Source: JAJQBJ01 sp964387095 (GTDB lineage Bacteria > Bacillota > Clostridia > Oscillospirales > Oscillospiraceae). Taken from it: 20,618 bases of DNA. The stretch lies in contig CAYLVH010000025.1 in the NCBI GenBank assembly GCA_964387095.1, positions 1 to 20,618 on the forward strand. The letters are read 5' to 3'. Of the stretch, positions 14,350 to 20,618 are shown piece after piece (position 1 is the first letter of the stretch; each line of letters opens with the position of its first letter). The notes beneath the pieces were generated by a model that was not told the origin of the DNA, did no database searches, and was given only the letters and a program-made list of their open reading frames with translations. A program made the translations under genes and the position numbers.

Positions 14350-15240
14350 TCAGATTTGTACAGGATCACCAGTTTTTTCCCGCTTTCCAGGGGCCTGCGT
14401 GCCTTCGCTGCGGACAATATTCCGCATGGCGCTGCGCAATTTATTGCGGTACAGTATCAGCACAACGGCGGTGACTAAGAGGGCAACGGAGAAGCCAAGG
14501 TGGACTGGGATCAGCCCTTGCCAAGTCAAATCCATCAGCCGGGGGGCCAGTGTGCTTAACCCAAAGGGTAGGCGGGAGATCGCATGGTCAATCAGTTGGA
14601 AGCTGCTGTCCAATCGGGTGGAGAACAGGGCCGGAAGGACCCCGCCAATGGAGAAGACCCCGCAGAACACAATGGCGGGAATGGGGCAGACCGCCATGCC
14701 CCGGTTGCCCCGGAGGGCGCCGCAGGCAGTGCGGATGACCTTCCGCAGTTTGTTCAGGAAGAGTATGCTAATGGGCATCAGCAGGAAGAACGCCAAAACC
14801 AGCTTCAGTAGACTGGGCACCAGGTAATAAGAATCCCGGTCAGAGGCACAGAGGAAGATTCCATAGAAGCTGATCAGGCAGAGCATCGTCAGGATAACTG
14901 TCAGTAGGGTAAGAATGACCAGCAGGGAGCCGGAGGCCAGACTCAGCCCGGCGCGCTTATGGCGGCTCCGCCAGCCGGAATAGGTGATCCAGAGGCCGAG
15001 GCAGAACAGGGCGTTGGGGAGAAAGAGCGGGGCCACCAGGAGGGACGCCCACAGGACAAAGAATGCTGCCCATAGGGTGGCAAGGGTCCAGATCAACGCC
15101 AGGACGAGAAGGGCGGGACTGTCACAGAAATCATAGACGGTTTTGCCCAGGGGATGCGCTGCGCCCTGGGGGGGCAGCTTTGCGCATTTGGGGCAAATTC
15201 CGCTGGCAGGTAGAGGCCTGCCGCATAGTGTGCAGTACAT
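14350..15240 (-). CDS. Zinc-ribbon multi-pass membrane protein, function unknown
   Basis: A 296-residue protein of no recognised specific family. The first 20 residues, MYCTLCGRPLPASGICPKCA, form a small zinc ribbon (Cys3, Cys6, Cys16, Cys19). A hydrophobic remainder follows with about six membrane helices, at roughly 42-62, 63-88, 101-130, 139-162, 183-205 and 245-264. It ends in a basic tail. This layout is common in Firmicute proteins of unknown role. The start at 15240 has GGAGG seven bases upstream and places the zinc ribbon exactly at the N-terminus, so the longer frame to 15300 is not supported. It follows the lysozyme gene by 88 bases on the same strand with no clear terminator between, so the two may be co-transcribed and the product may act at the cell envelope. 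Confidence 0.75.
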   Translation of the reverse strand: MYCTLCGRPLPASGICPKCAKLPPQGAAHPLGKTVYDFCDSPALLVLALIWTLATLWAAFFVLWASLLVAPLFLPNALFCLGLWITYSGWRSRHKRAGLSLASGSLLVILTLLTVILTMLCLISFYGIFLCASDRDSYYLVPSLLKLVLAFFLLMPISILFLNKLRKVIRTACGALRGNRGMAVCPIPAIVFCGVFSIGGVLPALFSTRLDSSFQLIDHAISRLPFGLSTLAPRLMDLTWQGLIPVHLGFSVALLVTAVVLILYRNKLRSAMRNIVRSEGTQAPGKREKTGDPVQI

Positions 15241-15328
15241 ATGGAACCTCCTTCGTGTACAAGTTTGGCATACAGCGGTCCGGGTGGGCCTGCTGGCCAC
15301 AGTTACGCAATCCGTCTGACAGGAGGGT

Positions 15329-17191
15329 TTAGGGATTCACAAACTTTTCAATGTAGTTGCTCAGAAGGACAGCGGCCTGTGCCCGGGTGGCGCTGCTTTT
15401 CGGGGAGAAGGTCAGCGTCTGTGTAGAGGTGGAGGACAACAGTCCCTGGTCAATACACCAGTTGACATAGGTGGTGGCCCAAGAGGACACTTGTCCGGAA
15501 TCAGTATAGCCGGAGAGGGGATTTGATGTGGCGGGGGAAGCGTTGCTGAACTGGTAGATCATAGTGGCAAGTTCCTCCCGGGTGACTGGGGTGTTGGGGG
15601 AGAAGGTGGTGGCACTGGTGCCGCTGACCACGCCCTGCTGGTAGGCCCAGTTCAGTGCGGTCTGATACCAGCCGGACTTGGCGTCGGTGAAGGGATGGGT
15701 GCTGCTGTCGATGGCGGGGGAGCCTGCCACCCGGTAGAGCATACAGACGAACTGGGCCCGGGTAAGGCTGTTATTGGGACAGAAAAGTACGGAATTATTG
15801 ACGACATCGCCAGAGATAAAGCCCAAACTTGCGGCCTTGTAGGCGTAGCTATAATACCAGGCCGAGGAATCCAGCACGTCGGGGAACAGGGTGGCATCCG
15901 CCACGGCAAAAACATCGCTCTGCCAGGTCGTTTCGGCGCCGCTGGTATCGGTGGCGGTGTAGGTCAGATAATAGTAGCCGCTGGACAGGGAGGCAAATTT
16001 CAGGTTCTGGTCAATTGCGCTGCCCTTGATGGTATACTCCGAATTGGTGGTCAGGTCTGTGTAAGTTTGGACCACGTTGCCGCTCGCGTTCACCAGAGAG
16101 GCGGAGACGGAGACCAGGGGCAAGGCGCTGAGAATGGAGCCGGTCAGGGAAAAGGATGCGGCTGTGATATTGCCGGTGGGATAGCTCCCCGGGATGATGA
16201 TGATCCGGGAGAAGGAGCCCGCATCACTGGGGTTGGAGCAGTCCAAGAAAGCCGGGGCCACGGAAAAGTTGCAGTCCACCTTGCCGGGGATGCCTGCCAC
16301 CGTACCGCCTGAGGTATACTGCCAGAAGGCATAGGTGCCGTTCAGGTTGACGCTGGTGTTGTATCGGGCAACCCAAACGGGATTGGACAGGCGGTTGATA
16401 TCCATCTCGTAGTTAAAATGGTTCTCGCTGGCGTACACCATGGGGGTATAGCCGTTCTCGGCAATGGTGTCACAGAAGGCACAGGCCAGGTCGGTCAGGA
16501 AGGTGACCTTGTCCTCGGCGGCGGTATAGGCGTTATAGAGCCGCCCCGTGTATCCGCCGGAGGCTTCCGCGAATTCCTGGTCAAAGACGATGGGGAGATC
16601 CAGCTGATAGCCGTCGATGAGGGCGAGGACGTATTCCGCTTCCTCCCGGGCCTCCTCCACAGTGGTGGCCTGGGAATAGATGTAAATGCCAACTTTAATG
16701 CCCTGGTCCATGGCAGAGGCCAGGTTGTTGTAGAACTGGCTGTCTGTGACCAGCGTGCCGGCCTGACCGTAGCCCCGGTAGGCGGCCCGGATAAAGGCGA
16801 ATTCCACGCCGTCCGCCTTGGCTGCCGCCCAGTCGATCTCACCCTGATAATAGGAGACGTCCACACCCAGGGCCAGGTCCTCCTGAGAGCCATTGATGGT
16901 GTAGGTCTCTCCCGTGTAAGGGCTGGTGTACTGGAAGGTATCCGTCAAAAGGATGGAGGTATCCGGCTCTTCCGGGGAGTTATCCTCCTCCTGATCCATG
17001 TATTTACGATATTCCGACCAGTACTGAGGATCGTCCTCAGTCTGGGGGGAGAGAAGGGTGTACGTAGAGACGGTTTTTGCACTGGCTTCGTCGGTGCCGG
17101 CGGCAGCATAGCCCGTTGCGCTTAGGGAAAGAGCCAGGGAAGCTGCGGTCAGCAGAGAGCATAGCCTTTTCAGATGAAAATCATTGCGCAT
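15329..17191 (-). CDS. Secreted GH25 lysozyme with three SLH domains
   Basis: A 620-residue exported protein. Residues 1-31 form a signal peptide (basic LKRL, hydrophobic core, cleavage near GYAAA). After an acidic linker, residues about 105-320 are a GH25 muramidase domain: LGVDVSYYQGEIDW holds Asp111, and LPIVFDQEF holds Asp204 and the probable catalytic Glu206. A beta-rich domain (about 320-430) resembles an immunoglobulin-like module. Three SLH repeats (about 433-620) contain PVTREELATMIYQF-type motifs and should bind secondary cell-wall polymer. GH25 enzymes cut between N-acetylmuramic acid and N-acetylglucosamine, so this is probably a surface-held autolysin or remodelling enzyme. The start at 17191 has AAGGAG eight bases upstream. 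The longer frame to 17494 adds 101 residues without similarity and crosses the promoter. Confidence 0.93.
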   Translation of the reverse strand: MRNDFHLKRLCSLLTAASLALSLSATGYAAAGTDEASAKTVSTYTLLSPQTEDDPQYWSEYRKYMDQEEDNSPEEPDTSILLTDTFQYTSPYTGETYTINGSQEDLALGVDVSYYQGEIDWAAAKADGVEFAFIRAAYRGYGQAGTLVTDSQFYNNLASAMDQGIKVGIYIYSQATTVEEAREEAEYVLALIDGYQLDLPIVFDQEFAEASGGYTGRLYNAYTAAEDKVTFLTDLACAFCDTIAENGYTPMVYASENHFNYEMDINRLSNPVWVARYNTSVNLNGTYAFWQYTSGGTVAGIPGKVDCNFSVAPAFLDCSNPSDAGSFSRIIIIPGSYPTGNITAASFSLTGSILSALPLVSVSASLVNASGNVVQTYTDLTTNSEYTIKGSAIDQNLKFASLSSGYYYLTYTATDTSGAETTWQSDVFAVADATLFPDVLDSSAWYYSYAYKAASLGFISGDVVNNSVLFCPNNSLTRAQFVCMLYRVAGSPAIDSSTHPFTDAKSGWYQTALNWAYQQGVVSGTSATTFSPNTPVTREELATMIYQFSNASPATSNPLSGYTDSGQVSSWATTYVNWCIDQGLLSSTSTQTLTFSPKSSATRAQAAVLLSNYIEKFVNP

Positions 17192-17239
17192 GGTTAAACT
17201 CCTTTTTATTAGTTCTATTAGCTGTCTGAAGCCATCCAC

Positions 17240-17268
17240 ATTATACTGCAAAACCGGACGAAGGGCAA
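17240..17268 (-). promoter_or_regulatory. Promoter of the GH25-SLH lysozyme gene
   Basis: On the minus strand, TTGCCC (17268-17263) and a perfect TATAAT (17245-17240) are separated by 17 bases. The leader to the ATG at 17191 is about 40 bases. It is back-to-back with the promoter of the alanyl-tRNA editing gene. Confidence 0.7.
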
Positions 17269-17323
17269 GAACCAATCTATCCCTGCTTGGGTGGAGAGAA
17301 AAAGCAGAAAGCCCGGCAAAATC

Positions 17324-17364
17324 TTCCGCCTGTGCTTGCAGGATTGGCGGAAAACGGATATGAT
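17324..17364 (+). promoter_or_regulatory. Promoter region of the alanyl-tRNA editing operon, with inverted repeat
   Basis: TTGCAG (17336-17341) and TATGAT (17359-17364) are 17 bases apart. The -10 is good (5 of 6) and the -35 poor. An inverted repeat TTCCGCC (17324-17330) with GGCGGAA (17346-17352), plus an inner CCTG/CAGG, straddles the -35 box, a position suited to a repressor operator. No regulator gene is near, so the operator reading is inference. Confidence 0.45.
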
Positions 17365-17381
17365 AGAACAAGGAATTTCTG

Positions 17382-18560
17382 TTGGAGGTGTTTGTCCTGC
17401 AAACCATCAAGCTATATGAACAGGACGCATACAAGCGCAGTTTTACCGCACGGGTGCGCTCCTGTGTATCGGAAATGAAAAACTGGGCCGTCATTTTAGA
17501 TCAAACCTGCTTTTTTCCGGAGGGCGGCGGCCAGCCCGGCGACCGGGGGACCTTGGGGGGCGCCCGGGTGCTGGATGTGCAGCTTCGGGAGGGCGAGATT
17601 ATCCATATCGTGGACAGCCCCTTGGAGCCGGGGAGCCAGGTGGAGGGCAAAGTGGATTGGGCCAGGCGTTTTGACCTGACCCAGCAGCACTCCGGGGAAC
17701 ATATCGTCAGCGGTTTGATACACAGCCTCTACGGCTATGACAATGTGGGCTTCCACATGGGGGCGGACTTGGTGACGGTGGATTGGAACGGGCCCCTGAC
17801 CCGGGCGCAGCTGGCGGAGATTGAGGAAAAGGCCAACGAGATTATCTGGGCCAACCGGGAGACGGAGATTTTTGTCCCCTCCCGGGAGGAGTTGGCGAGG
17901 CTGGATTACCGCAGCAAGAAGGAGCTGGAAGGGGAGGTGCGCATTGTGCGCTTCCCCGGGGCGGACACCTGCGCCTGCTGCGGCACCCATGTGCGCCGGG
18001 CCGGGGAGGTGGGCCTGATTCGCATCCTCAGCGCCCAGAAGTTCCGGGAGGGGGTCCGCTGTGAGATGGTCTCCGGCAGACGGGCCTTGAAATACGACCG
18101 GGCCATTGGGGATCAAATCCACCAGATCTCGGTCCTCCTCTCCGCCAAGGAGCAGGAGACTGCCCTGGCGGTGGAGAAGCTCCATGCCGAGAATCAGCGG
18201 CTGAAGTATAGACTGTCCGCCCTGGAGGCGGAATGGTGCCGGCTCACCGCCCGGCAGTACGCCGGGGCTGGGAATTGTATTCTCTTCCGGGATGGGCTGA
18301 ACGCCAATGAGCTTCGCCGCCTGGCAGTGGCGGTGATGGAGAGCTGCGGCGGTGTCTGCGCTGCGTTCTCCCTCAAGGCAGAGGGGGGCTATGCCTACTG
18401 CCTGGGAGAGGAAGGCGGCGACCTACGCCAGCTGGTGAAGGAGCTGAATCAGGCCCTGAATGGCCGGGGCGGTGGGAAGCCCTTCTTTGCCCAGGGAGCT
18501 GTCCGGGCGGACCAGACAGCCATCCGGGCCTTTTTCCGGGGGCGGGGCTGGACAACCTGA
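17382..18560 (+). CDS. Alanyl-tRNA editing protein (AlaX-L type)
   Basis: A protein of about 390 residues related to the editing and C-terminal parts of alanyl-tRNA synthetase, without the aminoacylation domain. Such stand-alone proteins remove serine or glycine wrongly attached to tRNA(Ala). The zinc-binding editing motifs are intact: HSGEH (His103 and His107) and CCGTHV (Cys199 to His203). A coiled region at about 230-280 is followed by a DHHA1-like tail (GGGKPFFAQGAVRADQ), which marks the long form. The start is uncertain. TTG at 17382 has AAGGA seven bases upstream. However, GGAGGTG at 17384-17390 lies inside that frame and fits a rare CTG start at 17397, giving an N-terminus QTIKLYEQDAYKRSF that matches the family. 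It heads an operon with the NAD(P)H-hydrate repair gene 55 bases downstream. Confidence 0.9.
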   Translation: MEVFVLQTIKLYEQDAYKRSFTARVRSCVSEMKNWAVILDQTCFFPEGGGQPGDRGTLGGARVLDVQLREGEIIHIVDSPLEPGSQVEGKVDWARRFDLTQQHSGEHIVSGLIHSLYGYDNVGFHMGADLVTVDWNGPLTRAQLAEIEEKANEIIWANRETEIFVPSREELARLDYRSKKELEGEVRIVRFPGADTCACCGTHVRRAGEVGLIRILSAQKFREGVRCEMVSGRRALKYDRAIGDQIHQISVLLSAKEQETALAVEKLHAENQRLKYRLSALEAEWCRLTARQYAGAGNCILFRDGLNANELRRLAVAVMESCGGVCAAFSLKAEGGYAYCLGEEGGDLRQLVKELNQALNGRGGGKPFFAQGAVRADQTAIRAFFRGRGWTT

Positions 18561-18615
18561 AACAATTGAAAACGGCTTTTATGAATCAGATATGTGAAGT
18601 TGGAGGGAATCAGAT

Positions 18616-20151
18616 ATGCGTATTGCAACTGCGGCTCAAATGCGGGAGCTGGACAACCTGACCATCAACCAGCTGGGGGTTTCCTCCCTGCTTCTGATGG
18701 AGCGGGCGGCCCGGGGGATTGTGGCTGAGTGTCTCAAATTGCTGAAAAACCCCCGGGATTCCGTGGCCGTTGTGTTCAGCGGCCCTGGAAACAACGGCGG
18801 AGATGGTGTGGCCGCGGCGCGGCTGCTGATGGATGAGGGGGTCAAGGTGGTGGCCTTCCTGGTGGGCCGCCGGGAGAAGATGACCAGAGACGCCCAGGCC
18901 ATGGAGGCCATGCTGGTACAGAGGGGAGGCCGGCTCTTGGACTTTGACCCGGAGAACCCCACCTATCGGCAGATCATTGCCCGGATGGATGTGTGCGTGG
19001 ACGCCCTGTTCGGCATCGGCCTGAACTCCGATATCCGGGGGGCCTCCGTCCAGGCCATTGAGTGGATGAACGAGTCCAAGGCCCCTGTGGTGGCGGCGGA
19101 TATCCCCTCCGGCATTGAGGCGGACACCGGCCGCCTGTTGGGCCATGCTGTGAAAGCGGCGGTGACCGTCACCTTCACCCTGCCCAAGGCGGGGCACTAT
19201 GTGGGCAAGGGAGGGATCTGTACCGGCAAACTGGTGGTCCATGATATCGGCATTCCCAAGACACTGGTGGACGAGCCGGAGCCCTATGCCACCGCCGTAG
19301 ATGAGGCCTTGGTGCGCTCCTTCCTGCCTGAGCGCCCGGAGGACGGCCACAAGGGCAGCTTTGGGAGGGATTTTATTCTGGCGGGCAGCGTGGGCTTCAC
19401 CGGGGCGCCCATCCTGGCCTCTAAAGCCGCGGTGCGTTCCGGCGCTGGGCTGGTCTATCTGGGGGTGCCGGAGAGTATTTATCAGATCGCCGCGGTGAAG
19501 AGCGACGAGGCCATGCCCTTTCCCTTACCTGATCAGGGGGGTAAGCTCAGCAGTGAGGCCCTGGATCAGATCTTTGACAAGATGGAGGGCTGCGACTGCG
19601 CCCTGATTGGCCCTGGCCTGGGCCGGGGCATCGCCATCACCATGGTGGTGCAGAGCATCCTGAGGACGGTAAATTATCCCATTGTGCTGGACGCGGATGG
19701 TCTAAATGCCGTTGCAGATCATATAAGTATGTTGGACGGGCGCAGAGACTGCCCCACCATCGTCACCCCCCACGATGGGGAGTTTGCCCGCCTGGGGGGC
19801 GACCTGTCCGATGGGGATCGGCTGACTGCGGCCCGGATGTTTGCCATAGAGCATGGCTGCCTGCTGGTTTTAAAGGGGCACTGCACGATTACCACCTTGC
19901 CCGATGGCCAGGCCTTCCTGAACACCACCGGAAACTGCGGCATGGCAAAGGGAGGCAGCGGCGATGTGCTTTCCGGCGTGATCCTGGGCCTGATCGGCCA
20001 GGGGATTCACCCGGTCAAGGCCACCGTGGCAGCGGTTTGGCTCCATGGCCGGGCCGGGGATCTGGCCGCCGGGGAGAAGGGCACCTATGCCATGACCCCC
20101 ACCGACCTGCTGGAGAAGCTGCCCCAGGCCTTTCGGGAAGTGACGGAATGA
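18616..20151 (+). CDS. nnr: Bifunctional NAD(P)H-hydrate epimerase/dehydratase
   Basis: A 511-residue fusion that repairs hydrated NADH and NADPH. The N-terminal YjeF-type epimerase domain (about 1-215) has GPGNNGGDG (56-64), VDALFGIGL with Asp129 and DIPSGI (162-167). The C-terminal ADP-dependent dehydratase domain (about 230-505) has GSFGRDFILAGSVGFTGA, LDADGLNA, TPHDGEFARL and the nucleotide-binding GNCGMAKGGSGDVLSG (439-454). Both catalytic halves look complete and the length is that of the fused bacterial form. GGAGGG lies eight bases before the ATG. A 12-base repeat, GAATCAGATATG, occurs at 18583-18594 and again at 18607-18618 over the start codon. It sits between the AlaX-type gene and a small lipoprotein gene with no terminator visible on either side. 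Confidence 0.96.
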   Translation: MRIATAAQMRELDNLTINQLGVSSLLLMERAARGIVAECLKLLKNPRDSVAVVFSGPGNNGGDGVAAARLLMDEGVKVVAFLVGRREKMTRDAQAMEAMLVQRGGRLLDFDPENPTYRQIIARMDVCVDALFGIGLNSDIRGASVQAIEWMNESKAPVVAADIPSGIEADTGRLLGHAVKAAVTVTFTLPKAGHYVGKGGICTGKLVVHDIGIPKTLVDEPEPYATAVDEALVRSFLPERPEDGHKGSFGRDFILAGSVGFTGAPILASKAAVRSGAGLVYLGVPESIYQIAAVKSDEAMPFPLPDQGGKLSSEALDQIFDKMEGCDCALIGPGLGRGIAITMVVQSILRTVNYPIVLDADGLNAVADHISMLDGRRDCPTIVTPHDGEFARLGGDLSDGDRLTAARMFAIEHGCLLVLKGHCTITTLPDGQAFLNTTGNCGMAKGGSGDVLSGVILGLIGQGIHPVKATVAAVWLHGRAGDLAAGEKGTYAMTPTDLLEKLPQAFREVTE

Positions 20152-20178
20152 GTGAAAAGAAGGAGGCATAGCAGAACG

Positions 20179-20598
20179 ATGCACTTGCGGAAAGCAGGTG
20201 TACCAATGATAGCGGCCTTGCTGCTCCTAAGCGGCTGCGGCAAGGCGGAGCTACAGGCGGACGAACTGTCCCTGAGCATGCGCACCACTTACCTGTCCAT
20301 GTCTGAATTCTCTGGGGAGGCTTCGATCACGGCGGACTATGGCGACAGCTCCTTTACCTACACGTTACAGGTGGAGGGCACCCAACTGGGTGGCAGCTTG
20401 ACCGTCCTTTCCCCGGAGGAGGTGGCGGGTGCGGTGGTCACATGGCAGGAGGGGGAAACCACCCTGACCTACGAAGGTGTCAGCGTGGAGACGGGGGAGC
20501 TGTCCCCGGACGGGCTGTCGCCCACCGATGGGATCCCTTTGATTCTGCAAGCGGTGCGTTCCGCCCCCACGGAAATCAATTTTGAGAAAGGACTCTAA
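20179..20598 (+). CDS. Small lipoprotein, function unknown
   Basis: A 139-residue protein with a lipoprotein signal, HLRKAGVPMIAALLLLSGC, its lipidated Cys in LSGC. A mature part follows rich in beta-strand patterns (EFSGEASITADYGDSSFTYTLQVEG, GGSLTVLSPEEVAGAVVTW). The alternating pattern recalls the LolA-like outer-leaflet lipoproteins common in clostridia, but I cannot name a family. The start at 20179 has GGAGG twelve bases upstream, slightly long. A GTG at 20152, overlapping the end of the preceding gene region, would add nine basic residues but has no ribosome binding site. The end, SAPTEINFEKGL, is abrupt. Related proteins of this shape seem longer, so the C-terminus may be cut by a frameshift, but this is unproven. 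It lies 27 bases after nnr and is probably in the same operon. Only 20 bases follow it in the window. Confidence 0.65.
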   Translation: MHLRKAGVPMIAALLLLSGCGKAELQADELSLSMRTTYLSMSEFSGEASITADYGDSSFTYTLQVEGTQLGGSLTVLSPEEVAGAVVTWQEGETTLTYEGVSVETGELSPDGLSPTDGIPLILQAVRSAPTEINFEKGL

Positions 20599-20618
20599 GC
20601 AGCATATTAGAATCCAGT

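Noticed and set aside
18563..18580. TGAAAACGG half site before nnr, considered as a second cre box
   Set aside because: The second half (CTTTT) departs from the consensus at several positions, and no promoter is seen at the right distance.
1..20618. CRISPR array, tRNA, rRNA, phage or transposase signatures
   Set aside because: No regularly spaced repeats, cloverleaf sequences, transposase motifs or flanking terminal repeats were seen on either strand by eye. A covariance-model or repeat search would be needed to exclude small ones.

Overview
The window looks like a chromosomal segment of a GC-rich, Gram-positive Firmicute, most likely a gut Oscillospiraceae/Clostridia relative. Pointers are Mini-RNase III, an RqcH/NFACT protein, a paired GlgC/GlgD, a lysozyme anchored by SLH domains, strong AGGAGG-type ribosome binding sites, and a perfect CcpA-type cre site. 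This assignment is inference from gene content and style, not from a marker gene.

Layout. Bases 127-3743 (+) form a compact operon: mini-RNase III (mrnC), rqcH, a YbaK/EbsC-type aminoacyl-tRNA deacylase, and a transglutaminase-like protein. It ends at a strong hairpin at 3745-3780. From the opposite side (-), bases 6969 down to 3768 carry a metal-uptake ABC operon (binding lipoprotein, ATPase, permease, joined by ATGA overlaps). An RluA-family pseudouridine synthase follows it and is broken by a one-base frameshift. Bases 9582-7153 (-) encode glycogen phosphorylase, with its own promoter and a cre box just downstream of it. Bases 9640-10100 hold decayed pieces of an unrelated radical SAM gene and a short orphan ORF. 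Bases 14018-10181 (-) are the glycogen synthesis operon glgC-glgD-glgA behind a near-consensus promoter. Bases 17191-14350 (-) encode a secreted GH25 lysozyme with three SLH domains and a zinc-ribbon multi-pass membrane protein. Divergently, bases 17382-20598 (+) encode an alanyl-tRNA editing protein, a bifunctional NAD(P)H-hydrate repair enzyme and a small lipoprotein.

How the genes work together. The glycogen genes make ADP-glucose (GlgC with the non-catalytic partner GlgD), polymerise it (GlgA) and release glucose-1-phosphate (GlgP). Synthesis and breakdown have separate promoters, and only the breakdown gene shows a cre site. No branching or debranching enzyme is in the window. The first operon is weighted to RNA and translation quality control: rRNA maturation, rescue of stalled nascent chains with alanine tails, and removal of misacylated tRNA. 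A second tRNA-editing protein (AlaX type) lies at the far end. The metal operon probably imports zinc, judging by the His-rich loop of its binding protein.

I found no CRISPR array, phage, insertion sequence, tRNA or rRNA. Most of the window is ordinary housekeeping. The best second-look items are the frameshifted pseudouridine synthase, the cre roadblock at glgP, the radical SAM relic splitting the glycogen cluster, the Cys/His-rich head of the metal-transport ATPase, and two unusual start codons.
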